Of a stretch of 64,000 nucleotides of DNA, positions 11,290 through 20,829 are shown in pieces. This stretch comes from Endomychus coccineus (lineage: Eukaryota > Arthropoda > Insecta > Coleoptera > Endomychidae). Location: the NCBI GenBank assembly GCA_958510875.1, contig OY294068.1:84540116-84604115 (forward strand), given 5' to 3'. Under the pieces are notes generated by a model that saw nothing but the letters and a program-made list of their open reading frames with translations, was not told where the DNA came from and did not search any database. Each line of letters starts with the position of its first letter. The stretch's first letter is position 1. The translations under genes were made by a program, and so were the position numbers.

Positions 11290-13469
11290 GGAATTACTTT
11301 TCTTTCCATTTTCCCAACTGATCATATACTATTCAAGAGGTACTGATTGTTATATATTTAATATGATAGAGAATTGGTGGATAAGATTCTTCATTCACAA
11401 TAATGAAATATATTTTCTCTTCACATATAGACAAATCTAAATAGGAATACTTCTGAATTGCTTAATATCTTTTATTTGATTCAGTTATAAGATTAAATAA
11501 ATTCAAACACGGACATAATGCCAAAATCTCTGAGAATATCAAATCGCTTCGAAATAATCTTCTCATTTCAAACGTAAACAGAAACCTCTCTTCAGCATCT
11601 CATTCTACGTATGAGAATAGTCATGAGTAAAGTAACGCGCATGCGCTGTTCACGTTAAGAAAGAATGGACGTCATAGTTGGTTACTTTTACAATCATTTA
11701 ACGAACAACAATTTTCCTGAATCACTGCCGGGCTATCTTCTTCAAACCACGTATATTCCGTTCTCACAATTGTCAACATATTAAAGAATTCGATTTAAAT
11801 TGACTTGATAGCAGGTTGACAGTTCATGATTTGTAGTGAATCTAAATTTTAATTGAGTTAAACTTCAAAAGTACAGAAATATTCCTTTCCAGGACTGTAA
11901 TTCTACGTACATTTACGTCATGTATTGAGTAAACTGCGAAACTTGTACGTTTTTTTCGATCAGTAAATTAAACTGAAAAATGAATGTGTAGGTACGTCTA
12001 TTTGTTTATGTTGACGGAACATGAGTTTTCTAAGATGGTATCTATTGTTGGTAATTCCTGGTAAGATTCTAGTGCTAAAACTGTGAAAACGATGAAACTT
12101 GGTGGCGCAGTGTATATTGTATTCATGCCAGTTATATAACAAGTTTCATTCCTTGTGCAGAACTAATATTTTCTTCAAAAACAAAAGATAACGATTACCA
12201 TGTTGGAATATATCAAAACATATTCTTGAACTAGTTTGACCTTTATTGAATCTGGAAGAACCCTCCACCATTGTGGAGGAACTGTCTACAAGCATCCCCA
12301 AGAAATGTGGTGTACAAGAATGGTTAAGTAGGAATAATATTCCTACATTATGATAAAACCTTGGAACCACTGTTGTTGATCTTATCAACAACGAATAAGC
12401 CACAACCAGATGCCTCTGTTGCCTGAAAAATATGCTCAACGAATTGTTATTGTCTACCCCATTACCATTACATTTTTAATCCCAGTCAACATATCTGGGG
12501 TATAACTGAAAACAACTAACGGGGTTAATGTTGGCACATATGGCAGTTCGGCGGAAAAATCAGTGGATATCTGGGAAGACGCTAGCAAAACAAACACCTA
12601 AAATATGGGCAAAGTCTATTCGACATACTGATAAAGTGAGAAATTATTGTTATTTTTAATGTGCATTGTTTAAAGGAACTATAGTGTTTAGAGCATTTAC
12701 TTCGAGTTGCAACAACAAATTTATTACATATAAATGGTATCGATTTAAAACTATACGCTTCCTTTTCTTATTTCCAGATTTCATACCTGTATTTGAAACT
12801 GTAAGTTATCAGGATAGTTCAAGTTTTAATATCGTTCATGAGCTTCTTGTAAAATATATGAATCCCCTTGAGAATATTTTCTATTAACTACAAAATATGA
12901 AATATTATAATTGTAATGTTTATTTCTCACAATCCATTTTTATTTTGATCCGTGCTTCCAGGTTTTGATTTCTATTATTACACCTTATCCTCAGGTATAT
13001 AATGGATTCAATATATCCACTTATGGTTTTATATTTTGATAATTAAATTTTATACGTAAAATTTCATTTTTTTGAAATTTAATTCTTGTTGACAGTTGAA
13101 ATTCAGAAAAAAAAATTTTGTTAATATGAAAGATAACTGCACTTTGTATGGCTGTAAAAACGGATCCTACTTGAATATCTGTTGAAATATTAAATTCATT
13201 CTGATGAAGTGATGTTACCGAGATTATAGGAATAGATTTGAAAATCGTACATTGATTCCATAATCGGGAATTTTGAGTATTTGTTTTCATAAATAATAAG
13301 GCTTACTTAACATCATTGTATGGATATCTCAAAATGGATGTTGTAACAGGTATGAGCTTTCTAAAAAATAGTTCTAATTGCCATTCACAATCTTTCTATC
13401 ATTTATTACCAAAATATATTTTTCACTTCTATTGAAATTGAATTCGATGCAAATAGAACCAGTGATGAG
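11290..13469. other. Intergenic stretch, nothing firmly identified
   Basis: No domain was recognised on either strand. The plus strand at about 12240-12440 reads LEEPSTIVEELSTSIPKKCG and a few further codons between stops, which looks like decayed coding sequence of unknown origin, possibly a transposase. The open frame on the opposite strand there (12146-12439) has no recognisable domain. Confidence 0.4.
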
Positions 13470-15977
13470 GTAGCTAATTTTTTTTTTGTTATTATACAAA
13501 ATCGCTAGGACTGAGGCCAAAGCCTGTAAAGTCCAAAAAAAAGTATATGATATCCTTAACTAAAAACTGAAATATGAGATAACATCAGAGAAAAAAAATA
13601 ACTAAAGCTAAATAAAGGGAATATAATTTACAGATTTAACAGAGAGACATTACTATCTAAACGGTTTTTAAAAGAGTTAACTGAAGGAGCACTAACAGTT
13701 TCTTCGGGTAGGCTGTTCCATTTGGACACTACACGGTTTGACCAAAAAAACTGTCTAGGTAAAGTACTGAAGCCCGTATAACTAAGTTTCTTGCTGTGGC
13801 CACGCAACCGTGGATCCGAATTTCTTGGTAACATGTAACTGAGTTCAACACTAAAAAGCTGGGAAATAGCTCTATACACGATTAATAAGTATCCCCGCAC
13901 ACGTCTTTGCTGAAGAGACGGCAATTTGTAAACATCCAATCTTCCATTATATGATGAGTTTCTCATTTGTCTTGGGACTTTTGTTGCACGGCGTTGAATT
14001 TTCTCAAGTAACTCAATGTCTTTTACAAAATATGGTGACCACACTGGTGACGCGAACTCGAGTATAGGCCGCACATATGTTTTAAAAAGTTTACACATTG
14101 TCTAAGGAGATGGAGATTTGAAGGTTTTGCGGATTAAATAGAGAACGTAGTTTGCTTTCTTTGAAGTCACCACTGTATGTTTATCCCATTTAAGATCAGA
14201 AGATACTACTACTCCAAGATCTACCTGCGATGACACTTTCTTAAGTTGAATTCCATCTACAGAGTAAGTATTTTAAGGGTTGGTCTTACCTAGGTATAAT
14301 ACAGTACATTTGTCTATATTTAGGGGCAGTTGCCAGGTTTGACATCAGGCAGAAATGATTTTTCAATCTTTTAGTAAAATGTTATAGCATGTCAAGGGAT
14401 TTGCATATAGTTTTGTATCATCAGCAAACATAGATAATTTGGACTTCAGATGTAGTGGTAAATCATAAATGTAGACTAAGAATAAAAGAGGGCCAAGAAC
14501 TGATCCTTGGAGAACTCCGCTTGTTACTCGCTTGCTACTTGACAGCTTGTCTTCAATTTTAACAGCAAAACTTCTTTGAGATAGATAATTGTTTATCCAC
14601 AGCAGCAGTTTACCATGAACTCCAACATGTTCAAGCTTCATAAGCAATCTTCTTATTGGCACTTTGTCAAAAGCCTGTGCAAAATCCAAATAAATCACAT
14701 CCATGGGGATACCTGCATCAACAGATTTTGTCCAGTCGTTTAAGCACATTAAAAGGTTAGAAATTACCGATCTTCCTGGGACAAACCCATGTTGAACGTC
14801 CGAGATAATTCCGTTATCTATCAGGAATGGTCTTAACTTTTTCACAAGGATTGATTCCATGATCTTGAGAGGTACCGATAACAGACTAACAGGTCGAACA
14901 AGAAGAGTTTTTAAAATTAGAAAGAGCTTCCTGGACGATATCTTAAGTGAATTCCACATCTGATATGTTGCTCAGAATTCGGGTACTGATATTTAGAGTT
15001 GGCATTTGTATTGTATTCTCAACCGTATAAACTTCCGAGAAAGTGTGTGATAACAGATCTGCAACTTCTTTGCTGTCTTTGCAAAAAGTACCATTGGATT
15101 TTTTTGGCAAAGGAATACCAATTTTAACAGACATGTTCGATCTTATGTATTTATAGAAACGTTTTTTGTAAGCATCGGAGGCAACATTTTCCTCATAATT
15201 GATTCTAGCTTCGTGAATGTCTAGTGAAAGTCTGTTGGAAAATATTTTGTGCACCGAGAAATCCTGAATTCTACCTCTGATCTTTTATAATTTTTCCATA
15301 AGTGCTCTTATTCATTACTTATCCAAGGTTTCTTAGCATTATTTTCCAAAATGAATTTGCTACCCTCTATAGCATTATTGAAGCTATTTTCAAAATTGGC
15401 CCAAGCATTGTGGATGCAAATTTGACTACTAACAGTCTCCCAGCTTACAAATTCTAAAATTTCTTTGAGTTTCGTATGATTAATCAAAAACTTATCTTGT
15501 TGCTTTGGTTGCTCAATGATGATTTGCAATTTAGAAGTTATGATCGTTACGTGATAGGACTTTCCTATTGGTGGCAGATATTGATCGATATTTACTAGAT
15601 TTTCGTCAGAAACTAGGACGTAATCCAGCAAAGATGAGTGTTAGTCCTTCTCTATTCCTTGTATGTTCTGTAACTATTTGAGACGAATTAGAATCCAGGA
15701 GCATTTGACAAAAAAGAGTTTCGGTATTTCTTGTGGGGCTGGGGACGGGGTTTGGCCAATCTAAATCAGGAAAATTAAAGTCTCCCATAATAATAAGGTA
15801 TAAAAAGTGGGATGATAAATCAGCTAAATTGTTATATAAAATGGTGTCGTTCTCAATAGTAGTAGTGCCTCGACGATATATACAGCCTATTACTAAAGTT
15901 ATTTCATTTCTAGACAATTTAATCCATGATTTCTCTTCACTCATTTGGTGAGCACTAGAACTGTTTGCGAATTGCAT
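13470..15977 (-). pseudogene. CR1-like non-LTR retrotransposon (EN-RT), 5'-truncated
   Basis: Reading leftwards on the minus strand: an endonuclease block at 15977-15606 with IMGDFNFPDLDWPNP, the endonuclease end in another frame at 15631-15308, and a linker at 15254-14943. The reverse transcriptase follows at 14959-14363 with VIYLDFAQAFDKVP, the conserved SGVLQGSVLGPLLF and the catalytic FADDTKLY. The RT C-terminal domain is at 14098-13628 (VRPILEFASPVWSPY, then RVVSKWNSLPEE). A 3' UTR ends in an A-rich tail at about 13471-13487 on the minus strand. At least three frame breaks make it non-functional. Clade assignment (CR1-like rather than Jockey) rests on the FADDTK and WNSLP motifs. Confidence 0.9.
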
Positions 15978-15979
15978 TT

Positions 15980-17320
15980 AAAATTGCAAAAGAATTTATA
16001 TTGTTTGACATAATAAGTAAGGAGCTCCAGAATTTATGTGTAACACAGTTCATTGAATCAAATAGTTGGTTGTATACAAAAACATTAAAAACATGCTCAC
16101 CCTGACAATCTAGAGCGATAACGAATTTTCTTGACTTGAAATTGCCTTATCTCTGGTCAGCTCGAAACCTTCAGATTAAATGTTTTGTCAAGTTTACATA
16201 TTTTATTCAGCTAATTCTTATAACTTAAACTGGGTGTTTTTCTCAGAAGTTCTGAAACATTCAAGACTCGTTCTAAAACACCAATTATTACACTCTTCAC
16301 GACGGAGTCGGAAGGGTTGAAAATTGTGTATACATTGAATCGATTCAAAACTCTTAAATAAAATGAGTCTATTCAGGTCGGTCTATTCAAGAAAATCCAT
16401 AAAATTATGTCACAGTATATAGTCCGTTAGGAGCACGTTATACAATTATTTCAAATTATACAGGCTGGGTCAGTAAAAAGTTACACACTGAAGTTGGGAA
16501 AATGTTAATGATACGTTCTGCATATTATCATTTCATATTTCGATAGCGCAGAGTGAATAAAGAGAAGTTGCTGTCATGTCATCTATACTATACTATATTC
16601 ATTTGTTTTTGGATATGTAGATTATAATTCAAGAAGCGTAGTTGCCATATAAAATATTGTATGTGGTGTTCCAAATCGTATTGATTCTAAAATGAAGATC
16701 TTTCCTGAATGTATACAGTGTGTTTAATTATACTTTTTTTCACCGCCAAATCCAATTCATGCAATTTTTATCAAACTAAGCGTATCTATTGAGAAGCATC
16801 ATAGCAATAAGATTCTTCTATTGATAGCACCAGCTAAAAACTACATGAGGCCCTTTCAAGCCGTTTCATATTTTCTTTAATTTAACTTATACAAACAAGA
16901 AATGTCCGTTCTCTTGTGATTTATAATTATTATATGTAGAATCAAATAGAAATCACATGCATGTTAACCGAATCATTGAGAAAATAACCCCGTTTAATAA
17001 ACATCAAATTAATGGCCATGACGTGTCATGAGCTGATTTCGTGAATAGTGAGAACGGTTAGGTTGTGACCTCATCCACTCTGTGTTGAGAGAAAATCTTT
17101 TCATCAGATTGTATCCTCAGATTCTGATATGAGCTGGAAGGACACTCTGCCTCTGTAACTGCATTATGGTGGCAATGGAAGGATAGGTTCATTGAGTAGT
17201 GCATGTTGCAAAATATAGTTATTCTCATTGGAGGTATTCCTAAGATGAAAATAAAATGTATTTCTACAAATGGAATAATGAACAAAATGGAAAATATTTA
17301 TTGCAACTCAGGTTTTTCTC
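15980..17320. other. Intergenic stretch, nothing firmly identified
   Basis: This is AT-rich sequence without recognised domains. A minus-strand frame at 17058-17285 ends with residues SDEKIF before a stop. It might be the last exon of the candidate gene at 17332-17399, but the splice phase could not be made to fit. Confidence 0.35.
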
Positions 17321-17331
17321 AATACACTTAC

Positions 17332-17399
17332 TGTGCTTCAATGTATTTTAGAATATTAGGATCCTCTTCATTATTGTCCACCGTTGATTTACGCTTACG
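17332..17399 (-). CDS. Candidate internal exon of an unidentified host gene
   Basis: On the minus strand an AG acceptor (GGGGTAG) is followed by 68 open bases reading RKRKSTVDNNEEDPNILKYI and two more codons, then a strong donor CA|GTAAGTG. A second short segment with a poly-T acceptor (TTTTTTTTTGCAG) and donor GTGAGT lies upstream at 17477-17510, but in full length its phase does not join cleanly. The charged peptide recalls the linker of MADF/BESS DNA-binding proteins; that is only an impression. It may be a real exon or a remnant of a transposon accessory gene. Confidence 0.25.
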
Positions 17400-17824
17400 C
17401 TACCCCGTGAAGATAAATATTAACTATCTGTGTAGTGAGGGGATTATAATTATTTCTGGAGAATTATATTACTCACCAACATGGGGCAAAGTGATGCTGT
17501 AACTCCTTACCTGCAAAAAAAAAAAGTTGATTAGATTTATCTCAATGAAGGGAAAATATTGTCGTCAACAGCGAGCTTTTCATACATCAATGACTTCTGA
17601 ATGTGTTGTGATTGAAGAGATTATGCTCTACAGTTACAGTTAACACTTTTCTAGAACCTCCAGTCATGGACAAAAAAGAACCATTTCGTAACCTACGTAA
17701 TCAAAAATTGAGAATATCCAATGAAATTTAACACTATTGGCCATTTATTCTCAGATGCTTACGAGTTATATGTAAATTATTGGGGAATATATCACACTAA
17801 CACATAATATCGCTATATTGTTGT

Positions 17825-17864
17825 TAATTACGTTTCAAACTCACGACCATCATCAGAAAAAGTT
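17825..17864 (-). ncRNA. Decayed hammerhead-like motif before the split Penelope-like frame
   Basis: The minus strand carries CTGATGA, then T, then GGTC, GTGA, GTTT, then GAAACG. The two core boxes are intact, but stem II is weakened (GGTC against GTTT), stem I is poor and the stem III end has changed. Flanking sequence (CACACTAACACATA on the plus strand) matches the arms of the repeats at 42.0 and 51.6 kb, so it is the same element family. Confidence 0.4.
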
Positions 17865-17942
17865 TGAAAACCAATTCACGTTACTAAAGTACGAAATTTC
17901 TCAAATTAACTGCACTGAGCGTCTGTATCGAATAAATCTCAA

Positions 17943-18098
17943 TTGGAAATCTTCACGTCGCAAGAACGAATGAAAGACAGTGATGTTTCTATAGTTGAAG
18001 ACGTGATTTCTCGAGAAGAGGCGGAATGGTCTGACCTGACAACAAAACTCCTTTTGGGCCAAATAGTTACATTGCCTAAGCTCAATTCACTTCAGAAG
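17943..18098 (+). pseudogene. Left half of a split frame, probably the Penelope-like N-terminus
   Basis: The frame is open from about 17919 and has an ATG at 17970. It runs through SREEAEWSDLTTKLLLGQIV to codon 18096-18098 and is then interrupted by the 1.59-kb palindrome. The same frame resumes at 19677 and runs to a stop at 19892, and the joined product is continuous. The DNA just before it (CACGTCG and following) resembles the first codons visible inside the hammerhead repeats at 42.16 and 51.8 kb. Together with RNH and CENVIP residues in the right half, this suggests the poorly conserved N-terminal region of a Penelope-like protein. I infer this; no RT domain is present. Confidence 0.4.
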
Positions 18099-18152
18099 TT
18101 GGAGAATAAAACTCAAATTTTACACAAAACTTTTAACATTTAATTTAAAAAT

Positions 18153-18192
18153 GCTGACAAATTGTTTCACCACACTGTGGCATTATCAAAGC
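18153..18192 (-). ncRNA. Hammerhead-like motif, left end of the palindrome
   Basis: This is the exact mirror of the motif at 19574-19613. On the minus strand it reads a core-like TTGATAA (consensus CTGANGA), a stem II GCCAC/GTGG, then GAAAC, a short AC/GT stem III and GTC before AGC, which can pair with the leading GCT. Two core positions deviate, so catalysis is doubtful. The layout is that of the minimal type I hammerheads reported from Penelope-like elements. Confidence 0.4.
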
Positions 18193-18238
18193 GAGGAGTT
18201 ATCAACTAAAGCTAAATCTAAAAGTATGTCCTTAAATA

Positions 18239-18877
18239 TCAGGGATCAGAATGTGGTGCAAATTGAGGGATGGGGGTGGATAATGGTGGGAGTGTGTTTA
18301 CAAAATTGTTAACAAGCGGTGAATTATATGTGTCGATTTGATCATTTAATATTACATTATTATTGTTTTTTGCGTGTTTCAAAATTTCTATGGATTCTAA
18401 TATATTAAGTTTATGTCCTTTTTCCTGAATATGTAGAATATCAGGATTAAGGGTGAAATTGTGGTTATGTTCTAACAGGTGATTTGCGTAATTAGAGTCT
18501 TCTTTTTTGAGCCTGTAACTTCTCAAATGTTCATTGAACCTTACGCTGAAACTGCGTCCAGTTTGTCCTATGTACAAAGCACTACAGTCATCACATCTCA
18601 GTCTGTAAACTCCAGATTTCTTTAAGTTATCTTTTTTAGATTTCGAGTTATTAATATACGAGCATAGGTTATTTGTTGTTTTAAAGGCGACGTTTTTATT
18701 CTGTTTTTTAAGGAATTGAGATATTTTTAGTGAATGTTTACCTAAATATGTTAGACATGTGAAATTTGATTTTGTGTTATTATTAATTTTCGGATAAATT
18801 ATGCTTAAGGCTTTTTTATTGAGTTTATTTTGGAGTATTTTATTAATTATCTTGACATTATAACCGTTATTTTTGGC
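18239..18877 (-). CDS. Penelope-like element C-terminal ORF with GIY-YIG endonuclease, left arm
   Basis: This is the mirror copy of the frame at 18889-19527 and encodes a nearly identical product of about 212 residues; the last 112 residues are identical in the two arms. It reads leftwards from the palindrome centre to a stop at 18239. Two substitutions (R to K and Q to K) lie near the centre. Domain content is as described for the right arm. The reverse transcriptase part is absent because the element is 5'-truncated at the palindrome centre. Confidence 0.88.
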   Translation of the reverse strand, partial: AKNNGYNVKIINKILQNKLNKKALSIIYPKINNNTKSNFTCLTYLGKHSLKISQFLKKQNKNVAFKTTNNLCSYINNSKSKKDNLKKSGVYRLRCDDCSALYIGQTGRSFSVRFNEHLRSYRLKKEDSNYANHLLEHNHNFTLNPDILHIQEKGHKLNILESIEILKHAKNNNNVILNDQIDTYNSPLVNNFVNTLPPLSTPIPQFAPHSDP

Positions 18878-18888
18878 AATATTATAAT

Positions 18889-19527
18889 GCCAAAAATAAC
18901 GGTTATAATGTCAAGATAATTAATAAAATACTCCAAAATAAACTCAATAGAAAAGCCTTAAGCATAATTTATCCGCAAATTAATAATAACACAAAATCAA
19001 ATTTCACATGTCTAACATATTTAGGTAAACATTCACTAAAAATATCTCAATTCCTTAAAAAACAGAATAAAAACGTCGCCTTTAAAACAACAAATAACCT
19101 ATGCTCGTATATTAATAACTCGAAATCTAAAAAAGATAACTTAAAGAAATCTGGAGTTTACAGACTGAGATGTGATGACTGTAGTGCTTTGTACATAGGA
19201 CAAACTGGACGCAGTTTCAGCGTAAGGTTCAATGAACATTTGAGAAGTTACAGGCTCAAAAAAGAAGACTCTAATTACGCAAATCACCTGTTAGAACATA
19301 ACCACAATTTCACCCTTAATCCTGATATTCTACATATTCAGGAAAAAGGACATAAACTTAATATATTAGAATCCATAGAAATTTTGAAACACGCAAAAAA
19401 CAATAATAATGTAATATTAAATGATCAAATCGACACATATAATTCACCGCTTGTTAACAATTTTGTAAACACACTCCCACCATTATCCACCCCCATCCCT
19501 CAATTTGCACCACATTCTGATCCCTGA
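18889..19527 (+). CDS. Penelope-like element C-terminal ORF with GIY-YIG endonuclease, right arm
   Basis: The frame is open from the palindrome centre without needing an ATG, giving about 212 residues before a stop. Residues 1-88 are the basic linker between RT and endonuclease (YLGKHSLKISQFLKKQNK). The GIY-YIG nuclease follows: GVY at 89-91, a C-X2-C pair at 95 and 98, YIG at 102-104, R113 and H117, the histidine cluster NHLLEHNH at 132-139, E161/E164 and an asparagine near 185-190. The CCHH pattern with GIY-YIG is the signature of endonuclease-positive Penelope-like retroelements, where it nicks target DNA. No reverse transcriptase is present, so this is a 5'-truncated copy, although the frame is intact. 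Confidence 0.92.
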   Translation, partial: AKNNGYNVKIINKILQNKLNRKALSIIYPQINNNTKSNFTCLTYLGKHSLKISQFLKKQNKNVAFKTTNNLCSYINNSKSKKDNLKKSGVYRLRCDDCSALYIGQTGRSFSVRFNEHLRSYRLKKEDSNYANHLLEHNHNFTLNPDILHIQEKGHKLNILESIEILKHAKNNNNVILNDQIDTYNSPLVNNFVNTLPPLSTPIPQFAPHSDP

Positions 19528-19573
19528 TATTTAAGGACATACTTTTAGATTTAGCTTTAGTTGATAACTCCTC

Positions 19574-19613
19574 GCTTTGATAATGCCACAGTGTGGTGAA
19601 ACAATTTGTCAGC
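19574..19613 (+). ncRNA. Hammerhead-like motif, right end of the palindrome
   Basis: It lies 47 bp beyond the GIY-YIG stop codon. The order is GCT (stem I), TTGATAA (core with two deviations), T, GCCAC-AGT-GTGG (stem II), then GAAAC, a short AATTT loop closed by AC/GT (stem III), C at the cleavage position and AGC (stem I partner). Its place at the 3' end of a Penelope-like ORF supports the assignment; activity is uncertain. Confidence 0.4.
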
Positions 19614-19676
19614 ATTTTTAAATTAAATGTTAAAAGTTTTGTGTAAAATTTGAGTTTTATTCTCTAACTTCTGAAG

Positions 19677-19892
19677 TATTATGAATTTACACTACGTAAA
19701 CGCCGAAACCATAGATATAAGCTCAATTCATACCTGGGTCAAGAATTCAATGATTGGGAGTTTATATGCGAAAATGTGATTCCTGCCTTGCTTATACATA
19801 ATGTTAAACATGAAGAAGTTATACACTCCCAAGAACACAAAGTTGTTGACTATATAAGGAAGATTAAAATTACACCTGTTGTTGTACTATAA
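19677..19892 (+). pseudogene. Right half of the split Penelope-like N-terminal frame
   Basis: The frame left at 18098 continues here with YYEFTLRKRRNHRYKLNS and runs 71 codons to TAA at 19890-19892. The basic RNH block followed by CENVIP resembles the conserved N-terminal helix region of Penelope-like proteins. The DNA AATTCATACCTGGGTCAAGA inside it reappears at the ends of the hammerhead repeats at 42.3 and 51.57 kb, linking them to this element. No RT domain follows the stop. Confidence 0.4.
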
Positions 19893-19899
19893 TCATGAT

Positions 19900-20820
19900 T
19901 GCATCCATAGTCCTGATGTTTCGCATGCGCATAGTAAAATACAAATTGGGTATATGAGAATTAGTCGACATGTTTAAACCTTCTTCAAACAAAAGTAACG
20001 TAATTTTCTATGAGAAAATAAATATTTATGTATTTATGAGTGAGCGTGTCGTTTGAAGAGTATAGTGGATTCCTTGCTTTTTGAATTTATATTTGGAATG
20101 TTTGTAAAGTTATAATGTAGGGCAAAAAACTATTCTAGAAGTGGCATCATGGCGTTTGGAATGTTTAAATCATTGAATCTTAAATGATTATCAAAAAAAT
20201 TACTCGATCAAAGTGGTTTGTAGCAGTTTAAGCGATTCTATGCACTACAGCCTAACACGTACACCAAATCGTTGCAATTCAGATTTCATCCAATATAAGC
20301 GGGATTTGTACATTTCATCATGCATTAATTCAGTGATTCTCAATCTGAGGGGAGCGCCATGTAGGGTGCGTGATAATACTAGATGAGGAACGTGAGCATA
20401 TCGGAAAAAAAATTAAGAAACATATTATTAAAAAGAATATTCACACTGATTTAATATACTTATAAATATAATTGTGCCAGTACTGAATAAGGTATTTAAT
20501 AATTATTATCAATTCTAAATTTGAAACTACTTTCATAACTATTGACTCCCTTGGTCTTGTCTTGAACAGCAATTTTTTTTTCGAAAGAAAGTTCATTATT
20601 GGAAAATAACACTCTATGTACTCTGTCTATATTTAGCCGAGATATATATTTTGTCTTCAAAGCAGCCAATGCAGGAAGTCCGACTTCGCAAAAAAAAACG
20701 TTCAAAATGGTAATAGTACATGAAATGTTCTTGTTTTCAGTGCAGAAAACATATCATCCACCCCTGCTCAAGTTCAAAGACGTATTTATTAGTAGATTGT
20801 CTTTTGATATCGCCTACCTA
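19900..20820. other. No identified gene
   Basis: AT-rich sequence; short frames at 20496-20922 on both strands have no recognised domain. From about 20830 the P-element flank repeat begins. Confidence 0.4.
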
Positions 20821-20829
20821 CTTGAGATA

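Larger units (their letters stand above)
18089..19677. mobile_element. Near-perfect 1.59-kb palindrome of two head-to-head Penelope-like element ends
   Basis: The centre is at 18883 and each arm is about 790 bp, with almost no spacer and only a handful of mismatches. Examples are R versus K and Q versus K codons near 18.9 kb, and one mismatch in the outermost repeat. Each arm reads outward from the centre through the end of a Penelope-like retroelement ORF with a GIY-YIG endonuclease, a short 3' UTR and a hammerhead-like motif. The outer ends are ACTTCAGAAGT on the left and ACTTCTGAAGT on the right. Because these are themselves nearly palindromic, they could be either arm sequence or target-site duplication. 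The insertion splits an open frame that is continuous when the palindrome is removed. The low divergence implies a recent event or continuing arm-to-arm conversion. Confidence 0.9.

Noticed and set aside
19189..19527. GIY-YIG protein starting at 19189
   Set aside because: The codon there is TTG, and the frame is open back to the palindrome centre; starting here would cut off the GVY half of the nuclease motif.
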